Source: Candidatus Methanodesulfokora sp. (GTDB taxonomy: Archaea; Korarchaeota; Korarchaeia; Korarchaeales; Korarchaeaceae). Taken from it: DNA of 11,755 nucleotides. A program made the position numbers and the translations under genes. The notes under the pieces were generated by a model, which worked only from the letters and a program-made list of their open reading frames with translations, was not told where the DNA came from and searched no databases. Below, piece after piece: positions 1-7,185 of this stretch. Position 1 is the stretch's first letter; every line of letters begins with the position of its first letter. The DNA lies in the NCBI GenBank assembly GCA_023269865.1, contig JAGDWR010000011.1, positions 1 through 11,755 of the forward strand. Direction: 5' to 3'.

Positions 1-1212
1 CTCTCTAAGCTCTGCTCTTGCGCCCCACTTCACCTCTATGCCCATTGCCTTGCCGGGTATGACAATATCTATCTCCGTTTTGTCTCTCCAATAGCCTATG
101 TTGAGCTTTCTAGCCAGTTGTGCGGCCACGGTGCTCTCTACAATTGCATTAATGCTGGGCCTTCTGGTCATGCACCACTCCGAGAATACAGTGTAGAGAA
201 ATGGGTCTGTTAAATGTATTTTTCTTTGTTTATAATACAGTTCTACGAGCTTATTGGGCTCTATAAAGAATATATTTTTTAGTATAAACATCTTTTCAAA
301 TAAATCTAAGTAGTAGAATACAGTTTTATGAGACCCTATTTCAAACTCCTTCGCTATGCTGCTCAAGCTGACAGCCGAGGGCAGCTTCTCCAAAACAGCC
401 TTTATGACCCTCTTTGCAATGCTCTCACTCCTCCTGAGCTTCGCTATGTCGGATATGAAGGAGGAGATAATGGCATCCTTTGCTTCCTCTGATACCTCCC
501 CCCTCTCAAGAAGGGATTTTATCGCAAGGGGGAATCCACCGCATTCAAGATAGCTCTCAAACGCCCTGTTGACCTCATTGAGCCAGGGCCTAGCCTTGAC
601 GCACTTTTCCCACACCTCAGAAGGATCCATCTCTTTTATTCCCTCCAGAGAGTTGTAGATATCTGGATTTGCTATTTTTAGAAATTCTCTGAAGCTCAGC
701 GGATGGAATACTATGTTCCTTCCTCCCCCTCTCCTGCCGGGAAATGTCTCAACCTCCCTCCTGACAAACATGCTCCAGGAGCCCGTCAGGATCAGGACAT
801 CATTTTGCAGATCGCCTGAGTCTATTCTATACTTTACCGCTCTATACCACTCCCTGGGGAATGTTATCTCGTCCAGGAATATGTAAGCTGTCTTTATCTT
901 GTAAGCCCTCTTCAGCATGAGGTAGTTCTCCATCACTATATCCAGTTCCTTGTAGTCGGAGAGCCTATCGCACCTGTAATAGAAGATCGATCTTGGATCT
1001 TCCACGGATTCCAGAAGTTTTTTTATCACCAGCTTCACTAGAGTGGTCTTTCCCACTTGTCTAGGCCCGAATATGAAGTTCAGAGAAAAGGGCTCCAACT
1101 TTATCTCATTGATTATCTCAGGGATCCATTTTATCCTGCTCTCATACCATTTCCTCAGATCAGGATCATTTGTCAGATCTTTGCTCTTCCACCAGGGATT
1201 CTGTTCCTCCAT
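1..1212 (-). CDS. DUF4143-type AAA ATPase (AAA_14 + winged helix + nuclease-like C-terminus), 3' end cut by window edge
   Basis: The frame is open from the ATG at 1212 to the window edge, giving 404 residues and no stop; relatives are usually somewhat longer, so only a short tail should be missing. Walker A is GPRQVGKTT (residues 49-57) and Walker B is YIFLDEI (110-116). A sensor-like LTGS precedes a basic PGRRGGG stretch. A helix-turn-helix-like segment lies near residues 265-310. The C-terminus has the EID (380-382) and EVK (393-395) spacing of the PD-(D/E)xK fold found in DUF4143 proteins. This is a large, multicopy, often mobile archaeal/bacterial family of unsettled function; DNA binding or defence-type roles are suggested, but none can be assigned here. 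The start fits a leaderless transcript (TATA centred 27 bp upstream) and the promoter holds two palindromes, suggesting autoregulation. Family call is firm; cellular role unknown. Confidence 0.88.
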   Translation of the reverse strand, partial: MEEQNPWWKSKDLTNDPDLRKWYESRIKWIPEIINEIKLEPFSLNFIFGPRQVGKTTLVKLVIKKLLESVEDPRSIFYYRCDRLSDYKELDIVMENYLMLKRAYKIKTAYIFLDEITFPREWYRAVKYRIDSGDLQNDVLILTGSWSMFVRREVETFPGRRGGGRNIVFHPLSFREFLKIANPDIYNSLEGIKEMDPSEVWEKCVKARPWLNEVNRAFESYLECGGFPLAIKSLLERGEVSEEAKDAIISSFISDIAKLRRSESIAKRVIKAVLEKLPSAVSLSSIAKEFEIGSHKTVFYYLDLFEKMFILKNIFFIEPNKLVELYYKQRKIHLTDPFLYTVFSEWCMTRRPSINAIVESTVAAQLARKLNIGYWRDKTEIDIVIPGKAMGIEVKWGARAELRE

Positions 1213-1213
1213 C

Positions 1214-1232
1214 CTGGTAATATGATTACCAG
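1214..1232. promoter_or_regulatory. Palindromic operator copy 1 (CTGGTAAT-N3-ATTACCAG)
   Basis: Perfect 8-bp inverted repeat with a 3-bp spacer, lying exactly between the ATPase TATA box and its start codon. A protein bound here would block initiation. The same core recurs at 1249-1265. Confidence 0.6.
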
Positions 1233-1234
1233 TC

Positions 1235-1243
1235 ATTTAAATA
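1235..1243 (-). promoter_or_regulatory. TATA box of the ATPase gene
   Basis: On the minus strand this reads TATTTAAAT, centred about 27 bp upstream of the ATG at 1212. That places the transcription start on or next to the start codon, so the mRNA should be leaderless or nearly so. Confidence 0.6.
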
Positions 1244-1248
1244 CCTTT

Positions 1249-1265
1249 TGGTAATCTCATTACCA
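1249..1265. promoter_or_regulatory. Palindromic operator copy 2 (TGGTAAT-N3-ATTACCA)
   Basis: Perfect 7-bp inverted repeat with a 3-bp spacer, centred 34 bp from copy 1, on the upstream (BRE) side of the TATA box. The two copies bracket the core promoter, as expected for a repressor operator pair. Confidence 0.55.
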
Positions 1266-1314
1266 GTTACTTTTTAAGGTCGCTTCTAGACAGAGAATAC
1301 TATGAATTCTGAAC

Positions 1315-1331
1315 TATGTAGTTACTACATA
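1315..1331. repeat. Palindrome TATGTAG-TTA-CTACATA
   Basis: Perfect 7+3+7 inverted repeat about 100 bp upstream of the ATPase start. Its sequence is unrelated to the GGTAAT pair. It could be an extra regulatory site or a stem-loop; no poly-T follows on either strand. The rest of 1266-1398 holds no convincing gene. Confidence 0.4.
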
Positions 1332-1398
1332 ATTCTTGATCCTCATCAGAATCATCCTTAAAAGTTCTGAATAACTAATAATTTCTCTGTTATGGTAC

Positions 1399-1415
1399 AT
1401 TGAGCCCAGCTCAAT
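1399..1415 (-). terminator. Hairpin just after alaX (ATTGAGC-N3-GCTCAAT)
   Basis: Perfect 7+3+7 inverted repeat beginning 7 nt past the alaX stop. The position suggests an mRNA 3'-end stem. No clear U-run follows on the minus strand, so it could equally be a processing or stabilising hairpin. Confidence 0.3.
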
Positions 1416-1422
1416 CCACACA

Positions 1423-2184
1423 TTAAGGCCGGACTCCATAGTATATCCTAGTTCCTCCCTCGATCCTCTCAATGCCTGTTATGGAGATCATACCGACTTC
1501 AGATGTGTTCCTTACATGAGTTCCAGTACATGGCATTGCATTTACCCCCTTTATCTCCACTATTCTGTATCTTTCAGCTTTAGGAAGTCTGTCCAGATTT
1601 GGGGCCCCGTATATCACTTTCTCCAGATCTTCTGGAGCTATCTCCCTGACTATAACTTCCCTTCCTTCGACAAGCTTGTTCGCTCTTCTCTCTATCTCCG
1701 GGAGAAGATCCTCTTCTATTTTAGTCTTGTAATCCACATGTGCCCTTGGAGGACCATGAAAGGCACCTATTGTCTCAGCTCCCCCAGTCAGGTCGGCCAC
1801 AGCCCTGTCTATTATGTGGCCTGCTGTGTGCAACCTCATTATCAAGTGTCTCCTTTCCCAGTCCAGCTCCTGCTCGGCATCCTCCTCCACCTCCCCTTTT
1901 ATCAACTTGCAGTATAACACAATCACGTCATTGCTCTCAAGAGCTTTTCTCACTTCTGCCTCAAAATTCCTCCCGCGAATCCAACCCTGATCGCTCGGCT
2001 GGCCTCCCCCGACAGGGTGGAATATGGATGAATCGGGAACTATGTAGTAATTGCTTCCCTTCTCCCTCATGACCTTTAAAATCCTGCTTTTGCATTTTCT
2101 CACGTAGGAATCTGCAAGATAGATCTTATTTGTAGGTGAAAGCCCTCTTGCTATCTCCTCTATCCTCACAAGCAGTTTGCTCAA
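1423..2184 (-). CDS. alaX: Alanyl-tRNA editing protein AlaX (AlaX-M type)
   Basis: A free-standing homologue of the AlaRS editing domain that hydrolyses Ser- or Gly-tRNA(Ala) in the cytoplasm. The N-terminal part carries FHPVGGGQPSDQG (residues 55-67), the glycine-rich strand-loop of the family. The zinc site is complete: HTAGH (H119, H123) and CTGTH (C219, H223). About 250 residues without a DHHA1 C-terminal domain matches the medium AlaX class. The frame opens with TTG at 2184, with no Shine-Dalgarno sequence. A GTG at 2169 has a TATA-like CTTTTAAT about 25 bp upstream and may be the true start, since family members usually begin close to the KIYLADSY stretch (residues 20-27). It starts 16 nt after the EamA gene on the same strand, so it can be the last gene of the PCK-EamA-AlaX unit or have its own internal promoter. 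Family assignment is secure; only the start is uncertain. Confidence 0.93.
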   Translation of the reverse strand: MSKLLVRIEEIARGLSPTNKIYLADSYVRKCKSRILKVMREKGSNYYIVPDSSIFHPVGGGQPSDQGWIRGRNFEAEVRKALESNDVIVLYCKLIKGEVEEDAEQELDWERRHLIMRLHTAGHIIDRAVADLTGGAETIGAFHGPPRAHVDYKTKIEEDLLPEIERRANKLVEGREVIVREIAPEDLEKVIYGAPNLDRLPKAERYRIVEIKGVNAMPCTGTHVRNTSEVGMISITGIERIEGGTRIYYGVRP

Positions 2185-2200
2185 AGCTAGATTAAAAGAC

Positions 2201-3016
2201 TTATTTCATTGTTATAGCTATGCTGAGAAGTATTGCTAAGGAGCCAAAAAGACCTTCTGTGCTCATCACCTCCCCTAGGAGGAGATAGGAGGATAGAGCA
2301 GATGTAACAGGCTCAAGCAGATATGCAAATGCTGCAATTTCAGGAGATACATCTCTTTGACCCTTAGCTTGAGCCCATAGACCGTAAACAGTGCCAAATA
2401 TCGATGTGTAGAGCAGAGCTGTGAGCGCGGATGCAGAAATATCGAATGGCCCCTGAATTAAAGCAATGGGGGAGCTCATCAGGGCAATTATCAGAGATTG
2501 AATGAAAGCAAGGGATAAAGGATCTGTCCTGGAGGCACAGATACCGATCAGAACTATCTGAATGCTCCATGAGATTGAGGATAGTAGTGTCAGCAGATCC
2601 CCGATGTTCACACCCTCAAACCTGTAGTTTGTTATGAGGGCTAGTCCGATCAAGCTCAAGGGCAGGGATATAGCAAGCCTTGCAGGGGGCCTCCTCCCAA
2701 GGAGAATATAGGATACAACAGGTGTAAATACGACATACATCCCTGTTATAAAACCGGAATTTGTTGCTGTCGTATATCTCAGCCCAGTTACCTGAAGTAC
2801 CATACCAAGAAAGGAGATGAGCCCAACAAGAGCGCTAAGAACATCAATCTTTGGCGTCCTTCTTAAAGCAGCTATGATTGGAAGTGCGATTGAGAACCTG
2901 AGCATGAGAAACTGGAATGTAGATAGGTCAGCAAGCGCTATCTTCATCACAGGGAAGGTGAGGCCCCAGACTACACCAGCAGATAAAAGAAGAAACTCCG
3001 ACCTCAATTCGATCAC
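2201..3016 (-). CDS. EamA/DMT-family membrane transporter
   Basis: A strongly hydrophobic 271-residue protein with about ten predicted membrane segments arranged as two EamA repeats of five. The first helix carries the typical WGLTFPVMKIAL pattern. The third to fourth helix region has NSGFITGMYVVFTPV (residues 86-100), and an LLGRRP loop follows. Family members export or import small metabolites (amino acids, nucleotide sugars and others); the substrate cannot be read from sequence. The start is GTG at 3016, overlapping the TGA stop of the PCK gene by 4 nt (GTGA). Translation is therefore probably coupled to PCK, and the next gene, alaX, follows after 16 nt. The operon hints at a C3/C4 acid or amino-acid-related substrate, but that is inference only. 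Confidence 0.9.
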   Translation of the reverse strand: MIELRSEFLLLSAGVVWGLTFPVMKIALADLSTFQFLMLRFSIALPIIAALRRTPKIDVLSALVGLISFLGMVLQVTGLRYTTATNSGFITGMYVVFTPVVSYILLGRRPPARLAISLPLSLIGLALITNYRFEGVNIGDLLTLLSSISWSIQIVLIGICASRTDPLSLAFIQSLIIALMSSPIALIQGPFDISASALTALLYTSIFGTVYGLWAQAKGQRDVSPEIAAFAYLLEPVTSALSSYLLLGEVMSTEGLFGSLAILLSIAITMK

Positions 3017-4800
3017 TCGAAGTCCATAGCTCTTACTATCTCCTCAGGAAGATCAGGACAGTTCCTTTTCAGCCAGTACTTGCTCTCCTCAACCTCGGCC
3101 TTGAGAAGCTCTCTGAACTCCTCCATCGTAAAGTGGCTTGTTGGATCAAGCTCCCTCAGCCTTTCCTCAGCTATTCCCGGAACTTTTGAGGGCACCAGAA
3201 CCTTATCTCCCCACACTGGATGAGGTCTGTACTCAACAGCCCCTCTTGCAGACTGAAGTATGAAGAGCTCATCCTCCTCTATTGATGGTTTCGCCCCTCC
3301 CACGGGCCTTGGTATTCCATTCTGCTCCACGAGAACAGGCTCGGGAACCTGAATTATCCTATCGTCAAGCTTTCTCTCGACCCACTTGTACTTAGCACCT
3401 ATCCTGCCAGTTGTGACAAAAACGTAGACCTCTACCGGATCCCCTCTCTCAGCTCTCTTCCTCAGGATCTCGTAGAACCTCACCAGATGAGCTGAGTCAG
3501 GAACTCCTATTGTGAACTCCGAGAATCTTGGAACATACCTTACTTTGCCAACAAGCTCCTTTGCCTGAGCAGGATGTCCTACTGTCTTTCCATCTGCCAG
3601 AACCTTCACAGCAAAAGCAGGATCGACTATCTTCATCCAAGCATAGGATGTGAAGTAGCTTGGCGATAGAAACACTGCTGTCGTCAGAGGGCCACTTGAC
3701 ACTATGTCTCCATCGAAATAACCGGTGTCCTCCAGATAGAGGACGCTTCTTGAGTTCCTATTTGGCCTTCCGAAGTACTGAAACAGCTCCCCTTTGAAGC
3801 ATGGATTTCCACTCTCATCAAATTCTGTTATCTCATGTAGAGCTCTTGAGCTCATTGCTCCTCTCCACATCGCGACCTGATCTGGTGTTAGATCCTCTGT
3901 CTTCGTCCAGGATCCCCTCTCCGATCCGTACACTCTGTCCTCTGCTATTGCTATTATGTCATCGTTCTTTATCACCTGATCCCTCACGTAATCAAGCGGA
4001 TTTACCCCAAATCTCTCAATGAAGATCTTGGAGTTCTCCTGTGTCCAGACATAAAAGCTGTGAGTTGATTTCCCGCTTCCAGTCAGGCCCCATATGGCCA
4101 TTATCACCCTCCTCCAGGATCCGTCCACTGTCCTCACAGTGAACTCCCTCAGGGCTGCATGCTCCCCAGTGCACCCCTTCTTGTAAACGTGGTATATCCA
4201 GTGAGTGAGCACTGCTTTCTTAACCTCCCCCTGATATGAGGAGACTGTTATTATCGTCATGTCGTGGTTGGGGAATCTCATCACCATGAGCATCTTGTCG
4301 CTTCCCGGTATGTTCGGATTTCCCAGATAGTGAGGTATTACGAAAACTTCTACGTCAGGCTTTCCATTAGGAGGAGCTGGGTAGACAAGCTGGAGCCATC
4401 TGTATGCGATATCAGGAAACTGAGGATCTACATAAACCCTAGCATGCATTTGAACTATAGTTCCCGGCTTGCCCACATATCCATCGACTTTTATTAAAGG
4501 CCCCTGAGCTAGTATGTGCTCTAAAACCCTCATCAGAAGGATCCTATGTTCCTTCTTCAGCTCCTCATCTCTCTCTATCACCACAGTGTTTGCAGCAGAC
4601 CTGCTCCATATGTTGGAAGCCCATCCCCAAGCCCCATTTCTAAACCTGGTTCCATAGAGCTTGGCTCTCTCCAAGAGATCCGGTGGATTATCCAGTATTG
4701 CTTTTATTCCAGCTCTCTCCTTCAGCTCTATTATTTTTCTGAAGGATTCCTTGAACTTCTCGGCTGTAATCTGATCGAGTGGGGGAATGGGTCTCTCCAT
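3013..4800 (-). CDS. pckA: Divergent ATP-type phosphoenolpyruvate carboxykinase
   Basis: Likely interconverts oxaloacetate + ATP and PEP + CO2 + ADP, the entry step of gluconeogenesis. The 595-residue protein keeps the ATP-PCK landmarks in order. YQGEVKK (189-195) corresponds to the YxGEMKK segment with the metal-binding lysine. GEH (212-214) corresponds to the metal-ligand histidine region. The kinase-1a P-loop is GLTGSGKST (238-246; bacterial enzymes have GLSGTGKTT). The acidic pair NDD (279-281) stands where GDDE is expected. NSRSVLYL (349-356) corresponds to the NTRVVYP region with its substrate arginine. Regions between these are poorly conserved and longer than in bacterial PckA, so the protein belongs to a divergent archaeal branch. 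The ATG start has GGAG six nt upstream and a TATA-like TTTTTTAA at 4828-4840. It heads a probable operon with EamA (4-nt overlap) and AlaX. A different nucleotide kinase-like activity is not excluded. Confidence 0.85.
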   Translation of the reverse strand: MERPIPPLDQITAEKFKESFRKIIELKERAGIKAILDNPPDLLERAKLYGTRFRNGAWGWASNIWSRSAANTVVIERDEELKKEHRILLMRVLEHILAQGPLIKVDGYVGKPGTIVQMHARVYVDPQFPDIAYRWLQLVYPAPPNGKPDVEVFVIPHYLGNPNIPGSDKMLMVMRFPNHDMTIITVSSYQGEVKKAVLTHWIYHVYKKGCTGEHAALREFTVRTVDGSWRRVIMAIWGLTGSGKSTHSFYVWTQENSKIFIERFGVNPLDYVRDQVIKNDDIIAIAEDRVYGSERGSWTKTEDLTPDQVAMWRGAMSSRALHEITEFDESGNPCFKGELFQYFGRPNRNSRSVLYLEDTGYFDGDIVSSGPLTTAVFLSPSYFTSYAWMKIVDPAFAVKVLADGKTVGHPAQAKELVGKVRYVPRFSEFTIGVPDSAHLVRFYEILRKRAERGDPVEVYVFVTTGRIGAKYKWVERKLDDRIIQVPEPVLVEQNGIPRPVGGAKPSIEEDELFILQSARGAVEYRPHPVWGDKVLVPSKVPGIAEERLRELDPTSHFTMEEFRELLKAEVEESKYWLKRNCPDLPEEIVRAMDFE

Positions 4801-4806
4801 GTATAT

Positions 4807-4840
4807 CTCCGCTCTTCATCACCAATTGTTAAAAAATTTG
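4807..4840 (-). promoter_or_regulatory. Promoter and Shine-Dalgarno of the PCK operon
   Basis: The minus strand reads CAAATTTTTTAAC at 4828-4840 as an AT-rich TATA candidate, just past the GNAT stop. GGAG at 4807-4810 lies six nt before the ATG. Together they suggest an independent transcript with a very short leader. Confidence 0.45.
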
Positions 4841-4843
4841 CGG

Positions 4844-5644
4844 TCAGGATGAGAGGACTTCCTCCATGCTTCTTCTTGTGAGAATGTGGTAGTTATCCCT
4901 GAAGTCGACATCGATGTACCCTAGGCCCATATAGTGCTCCATCAGATAAGCCACCTCATCCCTCCATATCTCCAGCTCCCTTCTCCCCCTAAGCTTCTCC
5001 AGATCTTCAGGTATCTTTATCTTAATGGGATCGTACTCTGAGATCTCAAATCTAACTGGAACCTCCAGACCTCCCTGAAGGCAGGAGCCCAGGACCTCCA
5101 CTCCATCTAGATCTCTGTATATCCCCTTCAGCCTGTTCTCCACCCTTCTGCTCCTCAGATGCCACTCAACCTTCATCCTATCTGATCTCATCCCCCTGTT
5201 TATCTCATCTGACATCTCCCCATAGTAGTCTCTCAGGAATCTAACCCCCACTGCTCCAAGCTTTCTGATGTTGAAATGACTGTTGACAGACCTTAGAGGA
5301 TCAAATGTCCATTTTATTAAATCTATTCCTCTCCTCAATGCCTCCTCCCTCTGGGCCAGCTTTAGAAGAAAGCCTATCCCCTTACCCTGCATCTCCGGCA
5401 CAACAGCCGTGTGGTGAGAGTAGAAGAATATTTTCCCGTTCTCCTCAGCAAGGAAGGCAAGGCTATAGCCTAAAGCATCTCCTTTTTCATCAAATGCGCC
5501 TAGAACTATGCCCCCATTGTCATCTATTGCCTTCATTATCCTGTGTCCAACGGCATCTGTGACAGATGGGTTCCACGTTCTTATCTGCACTTTAACAAGT
5601 TTCTTGAACTCCTCCTGATTTTTGGGCCTCCTTATCTCTATCAC
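4844..5644 (-). CDS. GNAT-superfamily acetyltransferase, COG3375 type
   Basis: A predicted acyl-CoA-dependent N-acyltransferase of unknown substrate. Numbering from the GTG at 5644 (266 aa), the acetyl-CoA-binding motif A is VVPEMQGKGIGFLLK (81-95). It is followed by the family-specific WTFDPL (112-117), NSHFNIRKLGA and YYGEMSDEINRGMRSDR stretches, which mark COG3375 rather than RimI-like GNATs. The frame stays open to a TTG at 5680, but GTG 5644 is preferred. A TTTAAAA box at 5664-5672 lies about 25 bp upstream, giving a leaderless start, and the residues before it (LNALKGKVQHNP) look non-coding. A second AT box, TTATAAATA, lies around 5683-5692 and could instead give a short leader. The GIY-YIG gene ends 59 nt upstream of the GTG, so the gene probably has its own promoter. 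Substrate unknown. Confidence 0.85.
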   Translation of the reverse strand: MIEIRRPKNQEEFKKLVKVQIRTWNPSVTDAVGHRIMKAIDDNGGIVLGAFDEKGDALGYSLAFLAEENGKIFFYSHHTAVVPEMQGKGIGFLLKLAQREEALRRGIDLIKWTFDPLRSVNSHFNIRKLGAVGVRFLRDYYGEMSDEINRGMRSDRMKVEWHLRSRRVENRLKGIYRDLDGVEVLGSCLQGGLEVPVRFEISEYDPIKIKIPEDLEKLRGRRELEIWRDEVAYLMEHYMGLGYIDVDFRDNYHILTRRSMEEVLSS

Positions 5645-5663
5645 AGGGTTATGTTGGACCTTT

Positions 5664-5694
5664 CCTTTTAAAGCATTCAAAAGATATTTATAAG
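5664..5694 (-). promoter_or_regulatory. Promoter of the GNAT gene (two TATA candidates)
   Basis: On the minus strand a TTATAAATA box (about 5683-5692) and a CTTTAAAAGG box (5664-5673) precede the gene. The second is at the right distance for leaderless initiation at GTG 5644 and decides that start against the TTG at 5680. Confidence 0.45.
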
Positions 5695-5702
5695 GTATTT
5701 TA

Positions 5703-6128
5703 TTAGTATGATTGTGTGGAAACTATCTCCACATTCTTGTAGTCTCTTATTATGTCCAAGAGGAGATGGAGCGGATCACTTTCAGAGAAGAAGAGATGGC
5801 TCCTGTTCTCCCTATCATCCGATGAGCCGAATTTCTCTATACCAGGAAGAACTTTTGATATTCTTCTCGCTATCTCCACCTCATCTCCGCCCCCTATTTT
5901 TATCACTTTTTCGACCCTGAAGGAAGGAGCTGTCACCAGGTAGTCTATGTGCCACCTCACCTTAGATGGTCCCTCCAGATACCTCCTTATCCTCCTCTCT
6001 ATCCCCGATCTAGCAGATCCTATATAGGCATAAAATCCTCTTCTCAGGTTTATTGGCCCTAGGGATCCGACCCTCAGGCTTACATCTTCACTATTTTTCA
6101 GTATAAGAATATAAGCCCCTCTCAACAT
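5703..6128 (-). CDS. Uri-superfamily GIY-YIG protein (DUF123/COG1833)
   Basis: A 141-residue single-domain protein. It shows GAYILIL (4-10), RVGSLG (19-24), GFYAYIGSA (31-39), an RRIRRY helix (45-50), the WHIDYL motif (59-64) and FGSSD...SHLFF (100-114). That is the motif order of the DUF123 branch of the GIY-YIG nuclease fold, a small predicted DNA/RNA nuclease family widespread in archaea. E85 is a candidate catalytic glutamate. Relatives usually carry conserved cysteines (ECE-A and SDC-C-SHL patterns); this copy has D-V-E-I-A, SDDREN and no cysteine anywhere. The start is ATG at 6128, with GGAG seven nt upstream (6137-6140) and a TTTTAT box about 25 bp upstream. The gene is separated from HDAC by 86 nt and is probably transcribed on its own. 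Activity is unproven. Confidence 0.85.
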   Translation of the reverse strand: MLRGAYILILKNSEDVSLRVGSLGPINLRRGFYAYIGSARSGIERRIRRYLEGPSKVRWHIDYLVTAPSFRVEKVIKIGGGDEVEIARRISKVLPGIEKFGSSDDRENRSHLFFSESDPLHLLLDIIRDYKNVEIVSTQSY

Positions 6129-6214
6129 ATCATTTCTCCATTGGAAGATAAAAATCTACTGCAGTTAGAACAATAAAATGACCTGATCAATCTGCTTGCA
6201 TCATCCACACAAAA

Positions 6215-7162
6215 TCATCCTCTAGAACTGTGGCCGAGAAAGCTCATCTCTTTTATCACATCCATCCAGGCTGATGCAACTTTCTCAGGGTTATATCCAC
6301 CTCCTCCAAGGGCTATCAACCTTCCATTTGCCTTTCTGTGGGATATCTCATGAGCTGTCCTGATGACCTCCTTGTGGACTTTTGAGCTGCATCTGAGGTG
6401 AGTTATGGGATCCCCATCCAGGCAGTCTCCTCCACACTGAACCACCACTAGATCTGGGTTTATGACATCCATGAACTTTTTTGCCTCCTCAAACCTGGAG
6501 AGAAACTCGTAATCCCCAGATCCTGGCTGGAGCGGGATGTTGAGCTTGGTTCCCTCTGCTCCTCCCCTTCCCCTCTCCCACTCAAATCCAGTGCCGGGAT
6601 AGAGGAACCTCCCATCCTCATGCAGATCGACTATGAATATCTCCGGATCATCTTCATACTCATAGTATACTCCATCCCCATGATGGGCATCTATATCTAT
6701 GTAAAGTATTCTCCTCAGCCCTCTTCCTCTTGCAACCTCAAATAGCACCCCTATATCGTTGAAGACACAGAATCCAGCAGCAGATCCCCTTCTAGCGTGA
6801 TGAAGACCTCCCATTGGGTTGAATGCATGGTCAACCTCTCCCTTCAGCACGGAGTCCAAAGCTCTCAGCGTGGATCCCACAACGTAGGCAGATGCCTCAT
6901 AAACGCCCTTGAAAGCTGGAGTATCCCCGTAGTCGAGGTATCCAAACCCCTTCTCCGACATCCTCTTCACAAACTCAACATAATCTTTTCTGTGAAATAG
7001 AGTTATCTCCTCCTCCTTCGCCATGACGGGCTTCAGCAACACGAAATCCCCTTGAAGAAGCTCGTAGAACTTAATTATCCTGGAGGAATTCATCGGATGC
7101 GATGGTCCAAAGGAGTAGAGGGTGAGCTCAGGCCCGAAGAGAACTCCTACTCTGCATCTCAT
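6215..7162 (-). CDS. Class I HDAC-like deacetylase (AcuC/acetoin-utilisation family)
   Basis: A zinc-dependent amidohydrolase removing acetyl groups from protein lysines or small acetylated amines. All catalytic elements of the arginase/deacetylase fold are visible: the tandem histidines GGLHHA (H121, H122), zinc ligands in DIDAHHGDG (D158, H160) and CGGDCLDGDP (D246), and the transition-state tyrosine in GGGGYN (Y290). The 315-residue length suits archaeal and bacterial AcuC-like proteins. The start is ATG at 7162 with a weak GGGG five nt upstream. A TTTAAG box (7204-7212) with a 5+3+5 inverted repeat downstream of it (7186-7198) suggests an independently controlled promoter. Targets could include histone or Alba-like chromatin proteins, acetyl-CoA synthetase or polyamines; the neighbours do not decide. 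A GNAT acetyltransferase is encoded two genes downstream, but an acetylation/deacetylation pair is speculation. Confidence 0.93.
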   Translation of the reverse strand: MRCRVGVLFGPELTLYSFGPSHPMNSSRIIKFYELLQGDFVLLKPVMAKEEEITLFHRKDYVEFVKRMSEKGFGYLDYGDTPAFKGVYEASAYVVGSTLRALDSVLKGEVDHAFNPMGGLHHARRGSAAGFCVFNDIGVLFEVARGRGLRRILYIDIDAHHGDGVYYEYEDDPEIFIVDLHEDGRFLYPGTGFEWERGRGGAEGTKLNIPLQPGSGDYEFLSRFEEAKKFMDVINPDLVVVQCGGDCLDGDPITHLRCSSKVHKEVIRTAHEISHRKANGRLIALGGGGYNPEKVASAWMDVIKEMSFLGHSSRG

Positions 7163-7185
7163 ATGATCCCCACGATTTCCACTTC

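Noticed and set aside
356..553. Plus-strand ORF of 65 codons within the ATPase gene
   Set aside because: Antisense shadow; the minus-strand frame shows continuous ATPase motifs through the same region.
1302..1361. 19-codon plus-strand ORF (MNSELCSYYIILDPHQNHP) about 27 bp after a TTTTTAAG box
   Set aside because: Too short and mostly made of the 1315-1331 palindrome; no homology recognised. A leaderless micro-peptide is possible but unsupported.
1516..2072. Two plus-strand ORFs (133 and 110 codons) opposite alaX
   Set aside because: Shadows of alaX; the minus frame carries the full set of editing-domain zinc motifs.
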